Of a stretch of 64,000 nucleotides of DNA, positions 24,636 through 32,693 are shown piece after piece. The position numbers were made by a program, and so were the translations under genes. The stretch comes from Pigmentiphaga sp. NML030171 (GTDB taxonomy: Bacteria; Pseudomonadota; Gammaproteobacteria; Burkholderiales; Burkholderiaceae_B): NCBI RefSeq assembly GCF_002188635.1, contig NZ_NINX01000025.1, positions 62,001 through 126,000 on the forward strand, given 5' to 3'. Position 1 is the first letter of the stretch; each line of letters begins with the position of its first letter. Below the pieces are notes generated by a model that saw nothing but the letters and a program-made list of their open reading frames with translations, was not told the DNA's origin and searched no databases.

Positions 24636-26350
24636 GGCCTGGTCCCGCTAAAAGGAGGCTCGCCGGGAACGGGCCGCTGGCCCGCGGCGTCTTCGTTCAC
24701 GCCGCGTATCGCCGCGATCAGCGTCGCGGCCCGGTAGGGCTTGGTCACGTGGGCCTGGAAACCGCTTGCGAGCGCCCGCCTGCGGTCATCCTCGCGCGCC
24801 AGGGCGGTCACCGCCACCGCGCGCAAGGCCGCGCCGTCCAGGCCCATGCCCTTGCGCACCGACTCGATCAACTGATAGCCATCCATGCCCGGCATGCCTA
24901 TGTCGGCCACCAGCGCGGAATAGAAACCGGCCCCGCGCTCGGCCAGTTCCTCGAGCGCGGCGTAGGCCGAGGTCACGCCCGTGACCTCGGCGCCGTACTC
25001 GCGCAGCAGGTGGGTCAGGTACTCCAGCATGTCCGGCTGGTCCTCCACGGCCAGGATGAGCTGGCCCGCCAGGCTGTCGGCATGCAGCAGGTCCCCCTTC
25101 TCGCCCTGGATGTCGCCGGTCTCGGAAGCGATGAGCGGCGACCGGTACACGGGCAGGCTGACCGTGAAGCAGGCGCCGCGGTTCATGCCCTCGCTCTCGG
25201 CCCACACTTCGCCGCCGTGCATTTCCACCAGCTGCTTGACGATGGACAGGCCCAGCCCCAGGCCGCCGTAGCGCCGCGAGGTCGAACCGTCGGCCTGGCG
25301 GAAGCGGTCGAACAGGTGGGGCAGGAAATCGGGCTCGATGCCCACGCCGCTGTCGGCCACCGAGATCTCGAACCGCGTATCGGTACGGCGAGCCGCGATG
25401 CTGATCCGGCCGTTGGGCGGCGTGAACTTGATCGCGTTGGACAGCAGGTTCCAAAAGATTTGTTGCAATCGCGCGGGGTCCGCCAGGACCAGGCAAACCT
25501 CGAAGCTGTGCTGGAACTCCAGCCGTATCCCCTTGCTCTGCATGGACGGCTCGCTGGACTGCACGACCCGCGCAACCTGCTCGAAGCCATCCAGGGGTTC
25601 CAGGTCGAGCTTGATCTTGCCCAGGAAGATCGCGCTCATGTCGAGCATGTCGGAAATCAGCGTGGCCTGGGTGCGGGCGCTTTGCAATATGGTCGAGAGG
25701 CCCTTGCGCAATTGCTCGTTGTCGGGCGCCCGCTTGAGCAGCAGCTGGCTCCAGCCGATGATGACCGACAGCGGTGTGCGCAGTTCGTGCGACAGCGTGG
25801 CCAGGAATTCGTCCTTCATGCGGGTGGCGGCCTCGGCGTCGTGCCGGGCGGCGCGCTCGGCCTCCAGCAACTGCTCGCGCTGTGCTTCCATGACGTAGCG
25901 CTCGGTGATGTCGCTGAACAGCACGGCGACGGTCGCCTCGTCGGGTTCCCCCAGGCGGAACGCATAGACGTCGAACCAGCGCTCCAGCGTTTCGGCATGA
26001 TGTTCGAAGCGCGCCGGCTGGCCGGTCAGCGCGACGTCGCCATAGATCTGGTACCAGTGTTCCTCGTGGTCGGGAGACAGCTCCCGCATGCGCTTGCCCA
26101 GCGCATGGCGCAGGCCGGTGTGGGCCTCGAAGGCGGGATTGATCTCAAGGAAGCGATAATCGACCGGCTTGCCGTTGTCGAAGATCATCTGCAGGACGCA
26201 GAATCCCTGGTCGATGGATTCGAACAATTGCCGGTAGCGGTCCTCGCTGCGCCGCAAGGCGTCAGCGGCGGCCTGGTCGTCCAGGCGGCGCTGGCCCCGG
26301 AACCTGTAGGACGCGATATCCCACGGCTGCATACGCGTCGTTGCTCCCAT
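24632..26350 (-). CDS. Hybrid sensor histidine kinase (PAS-HisKA-HATPase-REC)
   Basis: A 572-residue soluble hybrid kinase. A PAS domain spans about 35-150 (RRSEDRYRQLFESIDQGFCV start, LFSDITERY end). A short coiled linker leads to HisKA with His188 in LSHELRTPLS. The HATPase has NLLSNAIKFT, DSGVGIEP and GLGLGLSIV. The receiver's Asp483 lies in VADIGMPGMDG. No membrane helix is present, so the PAS must read a cytosolic cue. Divergent from a ferredoxin gene with a 170-bp spacer. No separate response regulator is adjacent. Confidence 0.88.
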   Translation of the reverse strand: MGATTRMQPWDIASYRFRGQRRLDDQAAADALRRSEDRYRQLFESIDQGFCVLQMIFDNGKPVDYRFLEINPAFEAHTGLRHALGKRMRELSPDHEEHWYQIYGDVALTGQPARFEHHAETLERWFDVYAFRLGEPDEATVAVLFSDITERYVMEAQREQLLEAERAARHDAEAATRMKDEFLATLSHELRTPLSVIIGWSQLLLKRAPDNEQLRKGLSTILQSARTQATLISDMLDMSAIFLGKIKLDLEPLDGFEQVARVVQSSEPSMQSKGIRLEFQHSFEVCLVLADPARLQQIFWNLLSNAIKFTPPNGRISIAARRTDTRFEISVADSGVGIEPDFLPHLFDRFRQADGSTSRRYGGLGLGLSIVKQLVEMHGGEVWAESEGMNRGACFTVSLPVYRSPLIASETGDIQGEKGDLLHADSLAGQLILAVEDQPDMLEYLTHLLREYGAEVTGVTSAYAALEELAERGAGFYSALVADIGMPGMDGYQLIESVRKGMGLDGAALRAVAVTALAREDDRRRALASGFQAHVTKPYRAATLIAAIRGVNEDAAGQRPVPGEPPFSGTRP

Positions 26351-26520
26351 CCGCTGGTTGGCGATCGATGGCGAAGTGTACCCGCGCGCGCGTAGCCTCC
26401 TCGGGGAGCATGTGTTTCAAGGCATGACCCTTGTGAGTCCGGCGCGGCCCGGCCGCCGGGCCGCGCCGGGGATGCTAGCATCCCGCCCATCGGACCTCGC
26501 CCCGCCCTGCTCCATCCGCC

Positions 26521-26835
26521 GTGAACGCTCCCACCGATACCCATTCCGTCACCCTCGATCCGCAGCAATGGACCTTCGCCGCCGGCGAGGACGAGAGCCT
26601 GTTCCAGGCCGCGCGGCGCGCCGGGATACGGCTGCCCACCATCTGCCGCAACGGCACCTGCCGGACCTGTTTTTCCCGCATGGAAAGCGGCAGCGTCCGC
26701 TATCTGGTCGAATGGCCGGGCCTGAGCGCGCAGGAAAAGCAGGAAGGCTTCATCCTGCCCTGCGTGGCGGTGGCCACCTCGCCCATCGTCATGGTGAACC
26801 CGCACGCCGAGAAGACCGCCGACGCGGCGGGCTGA
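26521..26835 (+). CDS. [2Fe-2S] ferredoxin, plant-type
   Basis: A 104-residue ferredoxin. Cys42, Cys47 and Cys50 (CRNGTCRTC) and Cys81 (LPCVAVA) are the four cluster ligands with the plant-type C-X4-C-X2-C-Xn-C spacing. The protein is stand-alone, without reductase or oxygenase domains. The start is GTG 26521; no ATG in frame gives the full fold. It could serve a Rieske or P450 oxygenase encoded elsewhere. The 3' 47 bp overlap the end of the convergent LysR gene. Confidence 0.85.
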   Translation: MNAPTDTHSVTLDPQQWTFAAGEDESLFQAARRAGIRLPTICRNGTCRTCFSRMESGSVRYLVEWPGLSAQEKQEGFILPCVAVATSPIVMVNPHAEKTADAAG

Positions 26836-27736
26836 CGCCCACGCCCGTATCCATGAACAGCTCGGCCAGGGTCTGGCGCAGCCAGGCGTGGCCGGGATCG
26901 CGGTGGAAGCGCGCGTGCCAGTACTGATTGACCGCATAGCGCTCGATCGGAATGGGGGGCGCGTGCACGCGCAGCCCTTCCTGCCGCGCCACGATCCCGC
27001 CCAGGAGGCTCGGCACCGTGGCGACGAAGTCGGTCTGCGCGATGATTGCCGCCAGGCCCAGGTAGCTGGGCAGCCGCAGCACCACCTGCCGCTCCAGCCC
27101 GGCACGGCGGATGGCCTGCTCCACGATCAACTGGCTGGTGGTCGAGGGCGAGACGTCGACGTGGCCTTCGCGGGCGAAATCGGCACGCGTGAAGGTGCGG
27201 CCGATGCGCGGATGGCGCGGTCCCGCCACGCACACGAAGTCCTGCTCGAACAGCCGCTGGCGGTAGAAGCCGGCATCCAGCTGCGGCATGAAGCCTATGG
27301 ACAGGTCGGCTTCGCCGCTTTCCATGCGCGCCGGGGTGTCGGGCCCGATACGGAAGATCTCGATGCGCACGGCGGGCGCCACGTCGCGCAGGCGGTTGAC
27401 GATGCGCGGCAGCAGCACGATGTGGCTGATGTCCGTCATGCACAGGCGGAAGACGCGATCGGAGGCCGCCGGCAGGAAGACGGCAGGCTCGAGCAGCGCC
27501 TGCATCGCGGCCAGCGCGGCGGCCACGCGGCCTTCGAGTTCCAGCGCGCGCGCCGTGGGCTCCATGCCCGAGGTGGTGCGCACGAACAGCGGATCGTCGA
27601 ACAGTTCGCGCAGTTTCGCCAGGAAAAAACTCATCGTCGACTGGCTCATGCCCATGCGCTCGGCAGCGGCCGAGACGCTGCCGGTGCGGCGGATCTCGTC
27701 GAACACGCGCAGCAGCTTCGTATCGATATTCTCCAA
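26789..27736 (-). CDS. LysR-family regulator 3 (next to hydroxybenzoate hydroxylase)
   Basis: A 315-residue LTTR with the helix-turn-helix at about 5-62 (LLRVFDEIRRTGSVSAAAERMGMSQSTM region) and a NagR/NahR-like effector domain. The start is TTG 27736; in-frame ATGs begin only inside the DNA-binding domain. Its arginine-rich last 15 residues run over the ferredoxin 3' end. It is divergent from the 3-hydroxybenzoate 6-hydroxylase-like gene, and the intergenic region has a good LysR box, so it very likely regulates that gene. Confidence 0.85.
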   Translation of the reverse strand: MENIDTKLLRVFDEIRRTGSVSAAAERMGMSQSTMSFFLAKLRELFDDPLFVRTTSGMEPTARALELEGRVAAALAAMQALLEPAVFLPAASDRVFRLCMTDISHIVLLPRIVNRLRDVAPAVRIEIFRIGPDTPARMESGEADLSIGFMPQLDAGFYRQRLFEQDFVCVAGPRHPRIGRTFTRADFAREGHVDVSPSTTSQLIVEQAIRRAGLERQVVLRLPSYLGLAAIIAQTDFVATVPSLLGGIVARQEGLRVHAPPIPIERYAVNQYWHARFHRDPGHAWLRQTLAELFMDTGVGVSPPRRRSSRRAGSP

Positions 27737-27752
27737 TTTTCTTATTGATCCA

Positions 27753-27782
27753 TATCGATAAATTCGATTCAGCGTATCGATA
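27753..27782. promoter_or_regulatory. Candidate LysR box with TATCGATA repeats
   Basis: ATCGA-N5-TCGAT at 27754-27768 is a 15-bp dyad of the T-N11-A LysR class. The palindrome TATCGATA occurs at 27753-27760 and 27775-27782, 22 bp apart (two helical turns), and once more in the LysR gene start at 27721-27728. This is the expected recognition/activation site arrangement for regulator 3. Confidence 0.55.
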
Positions 27783-27847
27783 CCGCTCCATGGAGTCAAG
27801 CGCGCCCGCTTACTAACATGGCGCCAGATTTCACGCGAGGAGACACC

Positions 27848-29050
27848 ATGAGTACCGGAACCCAAGCGACCGCCATCGTGGTGGGCGGCGGCATAGGCGG
27901 CCTGGCCGCCGCGCTGGCCCTGGCCAGGGAAGGCGTGTCGGTCGAACTGCTGGAGCAGAGCCCGACCATAGGCGAGATCGGCGCCGGCATCCAGCTCGGC
28001 CCCAACGCCTTCGCCGCGCTGGACGCGCTGGGCGTGGGCGAGGCCGCGCGGCGCCGCGCCGTCTTCACCGAGCGCCTGATCATGATGGACGCGGTCGACG
28101 CCACCGAGGTCGGCGGCTTCGAGGTGGGCGAGGCGTTCCGTGCGCGCTTCGGCAATCCCTACGCCGTCATCCACCGTGCCGACATCCACCTGTCCATCCT
28201 GGAAGCGGTGCAGGTCCATCCGCTGATCCGCTTCAAGACCTCCACCCGCGTGCAGGCCCTGGAACTGGGCGACGGCCAAGCCACGGTGGTGGACGACCAG
28301 GGCGGCCGCCATACGGCCGATGCCGTGGTGGGCGCCGACGGCGTGAAGTCGGTGATACGCGACACGCTGATCGGCGACGAGGCCCGGGTGACCGGCCACG
28401 TGGTCTACCGCGCCGTGGTGGACGAGGCCGACATGCCCGACGACCTCAAGATCAACGCCCCGGTGGTGTGGGCCGGCCCGAACTGCCACCTGGTGCACTA
28501 TCCGCTGCGCAACGGACACCAGTACAACCTGGTGGTCACCTTCCACAGCCGCGAGCCCGAGGTCTGGGGCGTGCGCGAGGGCAGCAAGGAGGAAGTGCTG
28601 TCCTACTTCGAGGGCATCCATCCCCGTCCGCACCAGATGCTGCACCGTCCCACGTCCTGGAAGCGCTGGGCCACCGCCGACCGCGACCCGCAGCCGCGCT
28701 GGGGCCAGGGCCGCGCCACGGTGCTGGGCGACGCCGCCCATCCCATGACCCAGTACCTGGCACAGGGCGCCTGCATGGCACTGGAAGATGCCGCCACGCT
28801 GGGCGCGGCGGTGCGCCATGCCCGCGGCGACCTGGAAGCGGCGTTCCGGCTGTACGAGAACTCCCGCATCACCCGCACCGCGCGCGTGGTGCTGTCCACC
28901 CGCGCCATGGGCACGCTCTACCACGCCAAGGGCGTCGAGCGCCTGGTGCGCAACTCGCTGTGGGTGGGCCGCACCCAGGATCAGTACTACGACGCGATGC
29001 AGTGGCTGTACGGCTGGCGCGTGGAGACCTGCCTGAAACCCTTGGTGTAA
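27848..29050 (+). CDS. FAD monooxygenase, 3-hydroxybenzoate 6-hydroxylase-like
   Basis: A 400-residue single-component flavin hydroxylase. It has GGGIGG at 13-18, VGADGVKS near 160, and GDAAHPMTQYLAQGACMALED near 288-308. QSPTIGEIGAGIQLGPNAF and the C-terminal LYHAKGVERLVRN and WLYGWRVE are phrases shared with 3-hydroxybenzoate 6-monooxygenases, which make gentisate with NADH. GAGGAG lies 5 bp before ATG 27848. No gentisate dioxygenase or maleylpyruvate genes follow, so the rest of the pathway must be elsewhere. Salicylate hydroxylase is the main alternative. Confidence 0.85.
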   Translation: MSTGTQATAIVVGGGIGGLAAALALAREGVSVELLEQSPTIGEIGAGIQLGPNAFAALDALGVGEAARRRAVFTERLIMMDAVDATEVGGFEVGEAFRARFGNPYAVIHRADIHLSILEAVQVHPLIRFKTSTRVQALELGDGQATVVDDQGGRHTADAVVGADGVKSVIRDTLIGDEARVTGHVVYRAVVDEADMPDDLKINAPVVWAGPNCHLVHYPLRNGHQYNLVVTFHSREPEVWGVREGSKEEVLSYFEGIHPRPHQMLHRPTSWKRWATADRDPQPRWGQGRATVLGDAAHPMTQYLAQGACMALEDAATLGAAVRHARGDLEAAFRLYENSRITRTARVVLSTRAMGTLYHAKGVERLVRNSLWVGRTQDQYYDAMQWLYGWRVETCLKPLV

Positions 29051-29072
29051 CCGACCGGCCGCCGATACATCA

Positions 29073-29097
29073 AATAATACTAATTCGCGTTATCATT
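29073..29097. promoter_or_regulatory. Candidate Fur box upstream of PepSY gene
   Basis: An AT-rich element at 29073-29097. The 19-mer at 29076-29094 matches the classic GATAATGATAATCATTATC box at 12 of 19 positions. It lies 58 bp before the PepSY ATG in the 104-bp gap after the hydroxylase gene. Iron control is inferred. Confidence 0.5.
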
Positions 29098-29154
29098 CCT
29101 GGAATTTCAACATTCCGGGAATCGCGGCCTCTCCACAGGCGCGACCTTAGCCTC

Positions 29155-30393
29155 ATGTTGCGCAAATTCGGAGTCCTGCTGCACCGCTGGTTGGGCCTGG
29201 GCGTCGCGGCCTTCCTGTTCATCGCCGGCCTGACGGGCGCCTTCATTTCGTGGGACCACGAACTCGACGCCTGGCTGAATCCGCAGTTGTTCGAACCGGC
29301 CACGCAGGGAGAACCGTTGCCGGTGGAGACCCTGATCGCCAGGCTCGAGGCCGAGGATCCGCGGCTGATGGTCACCTTCAGTCCGCTGGAGGTCGAACCC
29401 GGCCACGCCCTGCTGGTCTCGGTCACCGGCCGCATCGATCCGGCCACGGGCAAGGCGTTCCCGCTGGACTTCAACCAGGTCGCGCTCGATCCGGTCACCG
29501 GCGACGTCCAGGGCCGCCGCGAATGGGGCGCGATCTCGCTCAGCCGCGAGAACCTGCTGCCTTTCCTGTACAAGCTGCACTACACCATGCACCTGCCCGA
29601 CGTGAAGGGCGTGGAACTGGGCATGTGGTTCATGGGACTGGTCAGCATCGCCTGGTTCCTGGACTGCTTCGTCGCGCTGTACCTGTCCTTCCCCTCGTGG
29701 CGCGCCTGGCGCAAGTCGTTCGCGTTCCGCGTCGGCAAAGGCGGCTATGCGCTCAACTTCGACGTGCACCGCTCCGGCGGCGTCTGGCTGTGGGCGCTGC
29801 TGCTCCTGCTGGCGGTGACCTCGATCTCGCTCAACCTCGGCAACGAGGTCGTGCGTCCGGTGGTCAACCAGATCTCGCCGCTGACACCCACGCCATTCGA
29901 GACGCGTCCGCTGCGCCCGCTCGACCAGCCCATCATGCCGACGCTGACCCGGACGCAGATCGTCGAACTGGGCAAGGCCGAGGCCGGCCGCCTGGGTATC
30001 GCCGAGCCGGCCGGCGCCGTGTTCTATGGCGCGCTGCAGGGCATCTACGGCGTGGGTTTCTACGAGCCGGGCAACGACCACGGCGATGGCGGGCTGGGCA
30101 ACAGCTGGCTCTACTTCGACGAGAAGAGCGGCGCGCTGCTGGGCAAGCACATCCCCGGCACGGGCAGCGCCGGGGACGTGTTCATGCAGGCCCAGTTCCC
30201 GCTGCATTCCGGCCGCATTCTGGGCATTCCCGGACGCATCTTCGTGTCGCTGCTGGGACTGTCGGTGGCCATCCTGAGCGTGACGGGCGTCGTGATCTGG
30301 GCGAAGAAACGCAAGGGCCGGATGGCCTCGGCCAGGGCGGCGCAGGCCCGCATGCGGCCCGCCGCGGCTACGAACTTGCCTGGCCTGTCTTGA
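29155..30393 (+). CDS. PepSY-associated membrane protein (iron-uptake type)
   Basis: A 412-residue inner-membrane protein of the PepSY-TM family. It starts with RKFGVLLHRWLGLGVAAFLFIAGLTGAF, continues with a large periplasmic part, a second helix pair near 155-180 and 200-225, and a last helix near 370-390 followed by KKRKGR. Histidines at HRW, LHY and HRSGG positions could ligate heme. Many relatives (FoxB/PiuB-like) reduce ferric siderophores or assist their uptake. The upstream Fur-like box supports an iron role. Its last 26 bp overlap the next, opposite gene. Confidence 0.85.
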   Translation: MLRKFGVLLHRWLGLGVAAFLFIAGLTGAFISWDHELDAWLNPQLFEPATQGEPLPVETLIARLEAEDPRLMVTFSPLEVEPGHALLVSVTGRIDPATGKAFPLDFNQVALDPVTGDVQGRREWGAISLSRENLLPFLYKLHYTMHLPDVKGVELGMWFMGLVSIAWFLDCFVALYLSFPSWRAWRKSFAFRVGKGGYALNFDVHRSGGVWLWALLLLLAVTSISLNLGNEVVRPVVNQISPLTPTPFETRPLRPLDQPIMPTLTRTQIVELGKAEAGRLGIAEPAGAVFYGALQGIYGVGFYEPGNDHGDGGLGNSWLYFDEKSGALLGKHIPGTGSAGDVFMQAQFPLHSGRILGIPGRIFVSLLGLSVAILSVTGVVIWAKKRKGRMASARAAQARMRPAAATNLPGLS

Positions 30394-30928
30394 CGGCCAC
30401 AGGGTAGGGTCGCCGGCGGCGAAGCCCGCCACCGATGGCGGGAAAGGCGATGGACAGGACGGCCGCATCCAGGGTGACGTCCACGCCTATCACCAGCGTC
30501 GCGTCCAGCACATCCAGCAGCCGCAGCATGCGCGCCCGTTCCTTGGCGAACGAGGCGCGGACCCGCGTCGGCCCCCAGGGCTGGAGCTCGTCCAGCGAGA
30601 CCGGCACGGAGGTGTGGCCGCTGGCGCCGTTGCCATGGCCGACCCGCAACTGCACGCGATCCAGGTCCAGCCGCGCGCCGACCACGATGCGCCGGTTAAT
30701 GCCGGGACGGCTGGCGATGCAGGCGATGGCGGAGTCGATCAGCGCGCAGACATGGTCGGCGGAGCCGGCCACCAGCAGCGGATGGTCGGGTACATCGGCC
30801 TCCACGTACCGGACGTTGCCGTCCGGCGAGAGGTCGTAGTCCTCCACGGCTGACTGGATCACGCGCCCCAGGTCGCACAGCGGCCCCGCCGCGCGGCGCT
30901 CGGACAGCTCGCCGGTAAGTTCGGTCAT
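30368..30928 (-). CDS. Hypothetical protein, degenerate kinase-ATPase-like
   Basis: A 186-residue soluble protein. The order of elements resembles a histidine-kinase catalytic domain: DLGRVIQSAVEDY at about 20-32, VPDHPLLVAGSADHVCALIDSAI at about 47-69 where kinases have the N-box helix, and a glycine-rich GHGNGASG near 97-104. The N-box asparagine and the DxGxG aspartate are missing, and no phospho-acceptor domain exists. It is either a non-catalytic sensor-like protein or unrelated. It stands alone between PepSY and an aldo/keto reductase. Function unknown. Confidence 0.6.
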   Translation of the reverse strand: MTELTGELSERRAAGPLCDLGRVIQSAVEDYDLSPDGNVRYVEADVPDHPLLVAGSADHVCALIDSAIACIASRPGINRRIVVGARLDLDRVQLRVGHGNGASGHTSVPVSLDELQPWGPTRVRASFAKERARMLRLLDVLDATLVIGVDVTLDAAVLSIAFPAIGGGLRRRRPYPVAVKTGQASS

Positions 30929-31042
30929 GGAAGTGCTCGCAGAGACAAGCTTGGGGCGAGTCTACGGAAGAGCGATCCATCCCACTGCAAACAATGTGCA
31001 ACACACTGGCCGGCGCAGCCACGCCGGCCAAGGTTTTTACCG

Positions 31043-31993
31043 CTAGTAGGCGCTAGCCTTCGAAAGCAGGTCCAGCGATTCCGCGTCCAGTGCCAGCGTG
31101 GCGGCAGCCTGCAGCGAATCGAGCTGGGCGGCCGAGGTGGCGCTGGCGATGGGCGCCGTGACCGCGGGCTGGTGCAGCAGCCAGGCCAGCGCCACGGCCG
31201 CCGGGGTCGAGCCATGCCGCTGGGCCACCTGGTCCAGGGCCTCCAGGATGCGCAGGCCGCGCTCGTTCAGGTACGTGCCCACCCGGCTGCCGCGCGCCTT
31301 GCCTTCGAGGTCGGCGGCGGTGCGATACTTGCCGCTCAGGAAACCGCTGGCCAGCGCGTAATAGTTGATGACGGCCACCTGATTGCGCAGCGCCACCGGC
31401 GCCAGTTCCGTCTCGAACGCCTGGCGCTCGATCAGGTTGTACTCGGGCTGCAGCGTGGCATAGGCGGCAAAACCGTTGGCACGGCTCACGTCCAGGGCCT
31501 CCTGGAAGCGGGCGGCGGTGTAGTTGGACGCACCGATCGCGCGGACCTTGCCGGCCTTCACCAGCCGGTCGAAGGCCGCCAGGCTTTCCTCCAGCGGCGT
31601 CGCCGCATCGTCGTCATGGGCCTGGTACAGATCGATGTAGTCGGTCCGCAGGCGGCGCAGCGAACCTTCCACCGCCTTTTCTATGTACGCGGCCGACAGC
31701 CCGCCCGGATTGCCCAGCGCGGGCTTGCCCACCTTGGTGGCCAGGATCACGCGATCGCGCTTGCCGCTGCGCTTGAACCAGTTGCCGATGATGGTTTCCG
31801 ATTCGCCGCCCTGGTTGCCGGGTACCCAGCGCGAATAGGCGTCGGCGGTATCGATGAAGTTCATGCCCCGGTCGGCCAGCGCATCCAGGATGCCGAACGA
31901 CGCGGCCTCGTCCAGGGTCCAGCCGAATACGTTGCCGCCGAAGGCAATGGGGAATACCTGCAGGCCGGTGGTGCCGAGCGGTCGATAGGTCAT
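31043..31993 (-). CDS. Aldo/keto reductase 1
   Basis: A 316-residue NADPH-dependent oxidoreductase with a TIM-barrel fold. The catalytic tetrad is Asp48, Tyr53, Lys87 and His126 (FIDTADAYS, ATKVGKP, YQAHDDD). The C-terminal AWLLHQPAVTAPIASATSAAQL segment is the cofactor-phosphate pocket. The start is ATG 31993. The RWVPGNQGGESE insertion after Tyr53 is like the YajO/Tas-like group. It reduces an aldehyde or ketone; the substrate is unknown. Single gene, 86 bp downstream of the thioesterase start region on the same strand. Confidence 0.88.
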   Translation of the reverse strand: MTYRPLGTTGLQVFPIAFGGNVFGWTLDEAASFGILDALADRGMNFIDTADAYSRWVPGNQGGESETIIGNWFKRSGKRDRVILATKVGKPALGNPGGLSAAYIEKAVEGSLRRLRTDYIDLYQAHDDDAATPLEESLAAFDRLVKAGKVRAIGASNYTAARFQEALDVSRANGFAAYATLQPEYNLIERQAFETELAPVALRNQVAVINYYALASGFLSGKYRTAADLEGKARGSRVGTYLNERGLRILEALDQVAQRHGSTPAAVALAWLLHQPAVTAPIASATSAAQLDSLQAAATLALDAESLDLLSKASAY

Positions 31994-32079
31994 GGCTGCC
32001 TCGTGCGGAAGGGAAACGGAATCGAAAATAGTAGGAGATTCCGGCCTCCCGACCAAATAGCCGCCACGCATGAGCTAGT

Positions 32080-32580
32080 TCACGCGCCGCCCGCCTGCGT
32101 GGTGCGTTCCTTGATCAGTTGATGCCGCCTTTCCATTTCCTGCCGCAGCTCGCGCCGCAGCAGCGCCGCCTCGCAGCGCTGGCGCTCTTCCTCGTCCTGC
32201 GGTTCGAGCGGGGGCACCGGTACCGGCACGCCGTCGTCGCCCACCGCGACCATCGTGAAATAGCAGCTGTTGGCGTGGCGCACGGTCTTGCTGCGGATAT
32301 CTTCCGTCACCACCTTGATGCCGATCTCCATGGACGTGCGCCCGGTGTAGTTGACCGCCGCGTAGAAGGTGACCAGTTCGCCCACGTGGATGGGCTGGCG
32401 GAACACGACCTGATCGACCGACAGCGTGACCACGTAGCGCCCGGCGTAGCGGCTGGCGCAGGCATAGGCGACCTGGTCGAGATACTTGAGGATGGTGCCG
32501 CCATGGACGTTGCCCGAGAAATTCGCCATGTCGGGCGTCATCAGGATCGTCATGGAAAGCTTGTGCTGGGAATCGTTCAT
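32080..32580 (-). CDS. Acyl-CoA thioesterase (hotdog fold, YciA/BFIT-like)
   Basis: A 166-residue hotdog-fold hydrolase of acyl-CoA thioesters. The core NVHGGTILKYLDQVAY carries Asn24, His26 and Asp35, the family's active-site residues, and VVTLSVDQVVFRQPIHVGELV follows as expected for this group. A charged C-terminal helix (about 130-160, EEERQRCEAALLRRELRQE) forms a likely coiled coil. Cytosolic. Divergent from the DUF1932 dehydrogenase gene, with 113 bp between starts. Confidence 0.88.
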   Translation of the reverse strand: MNDSQHKLSMTILMTPDMANFSGNVHGGTILKYLDQVAYACASRYAGRYVVTLSVDQVVFRQPIHVGELVTFYAAVNYTGRTSMEIGIKVVTEDIRSKTVRHANSCYFTMVAVGDDGVPVPVPPLEPQDEEERQRCEAALLRRELRQEMERRHQLIKERTTQAGGA

Positions 32581-32693
32581 GGCGAACCTTCTGCGCGAAT
32601 ATGAAGCAGCGCCATTGTAGCCAGCGCGGACGCGGCCCGCGCGGCGGCGTTAACATGGACCTCCGCCATCATCCGCCTCCGGGAGACGTCATC

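Noticed and set aside
27721-27782. TATCGATA repeats as an integration or attachment site
   Set aside because: No integrase, tRNA gene or transposase is near, and the dyad fits a LysR operator in a divergent promoter.
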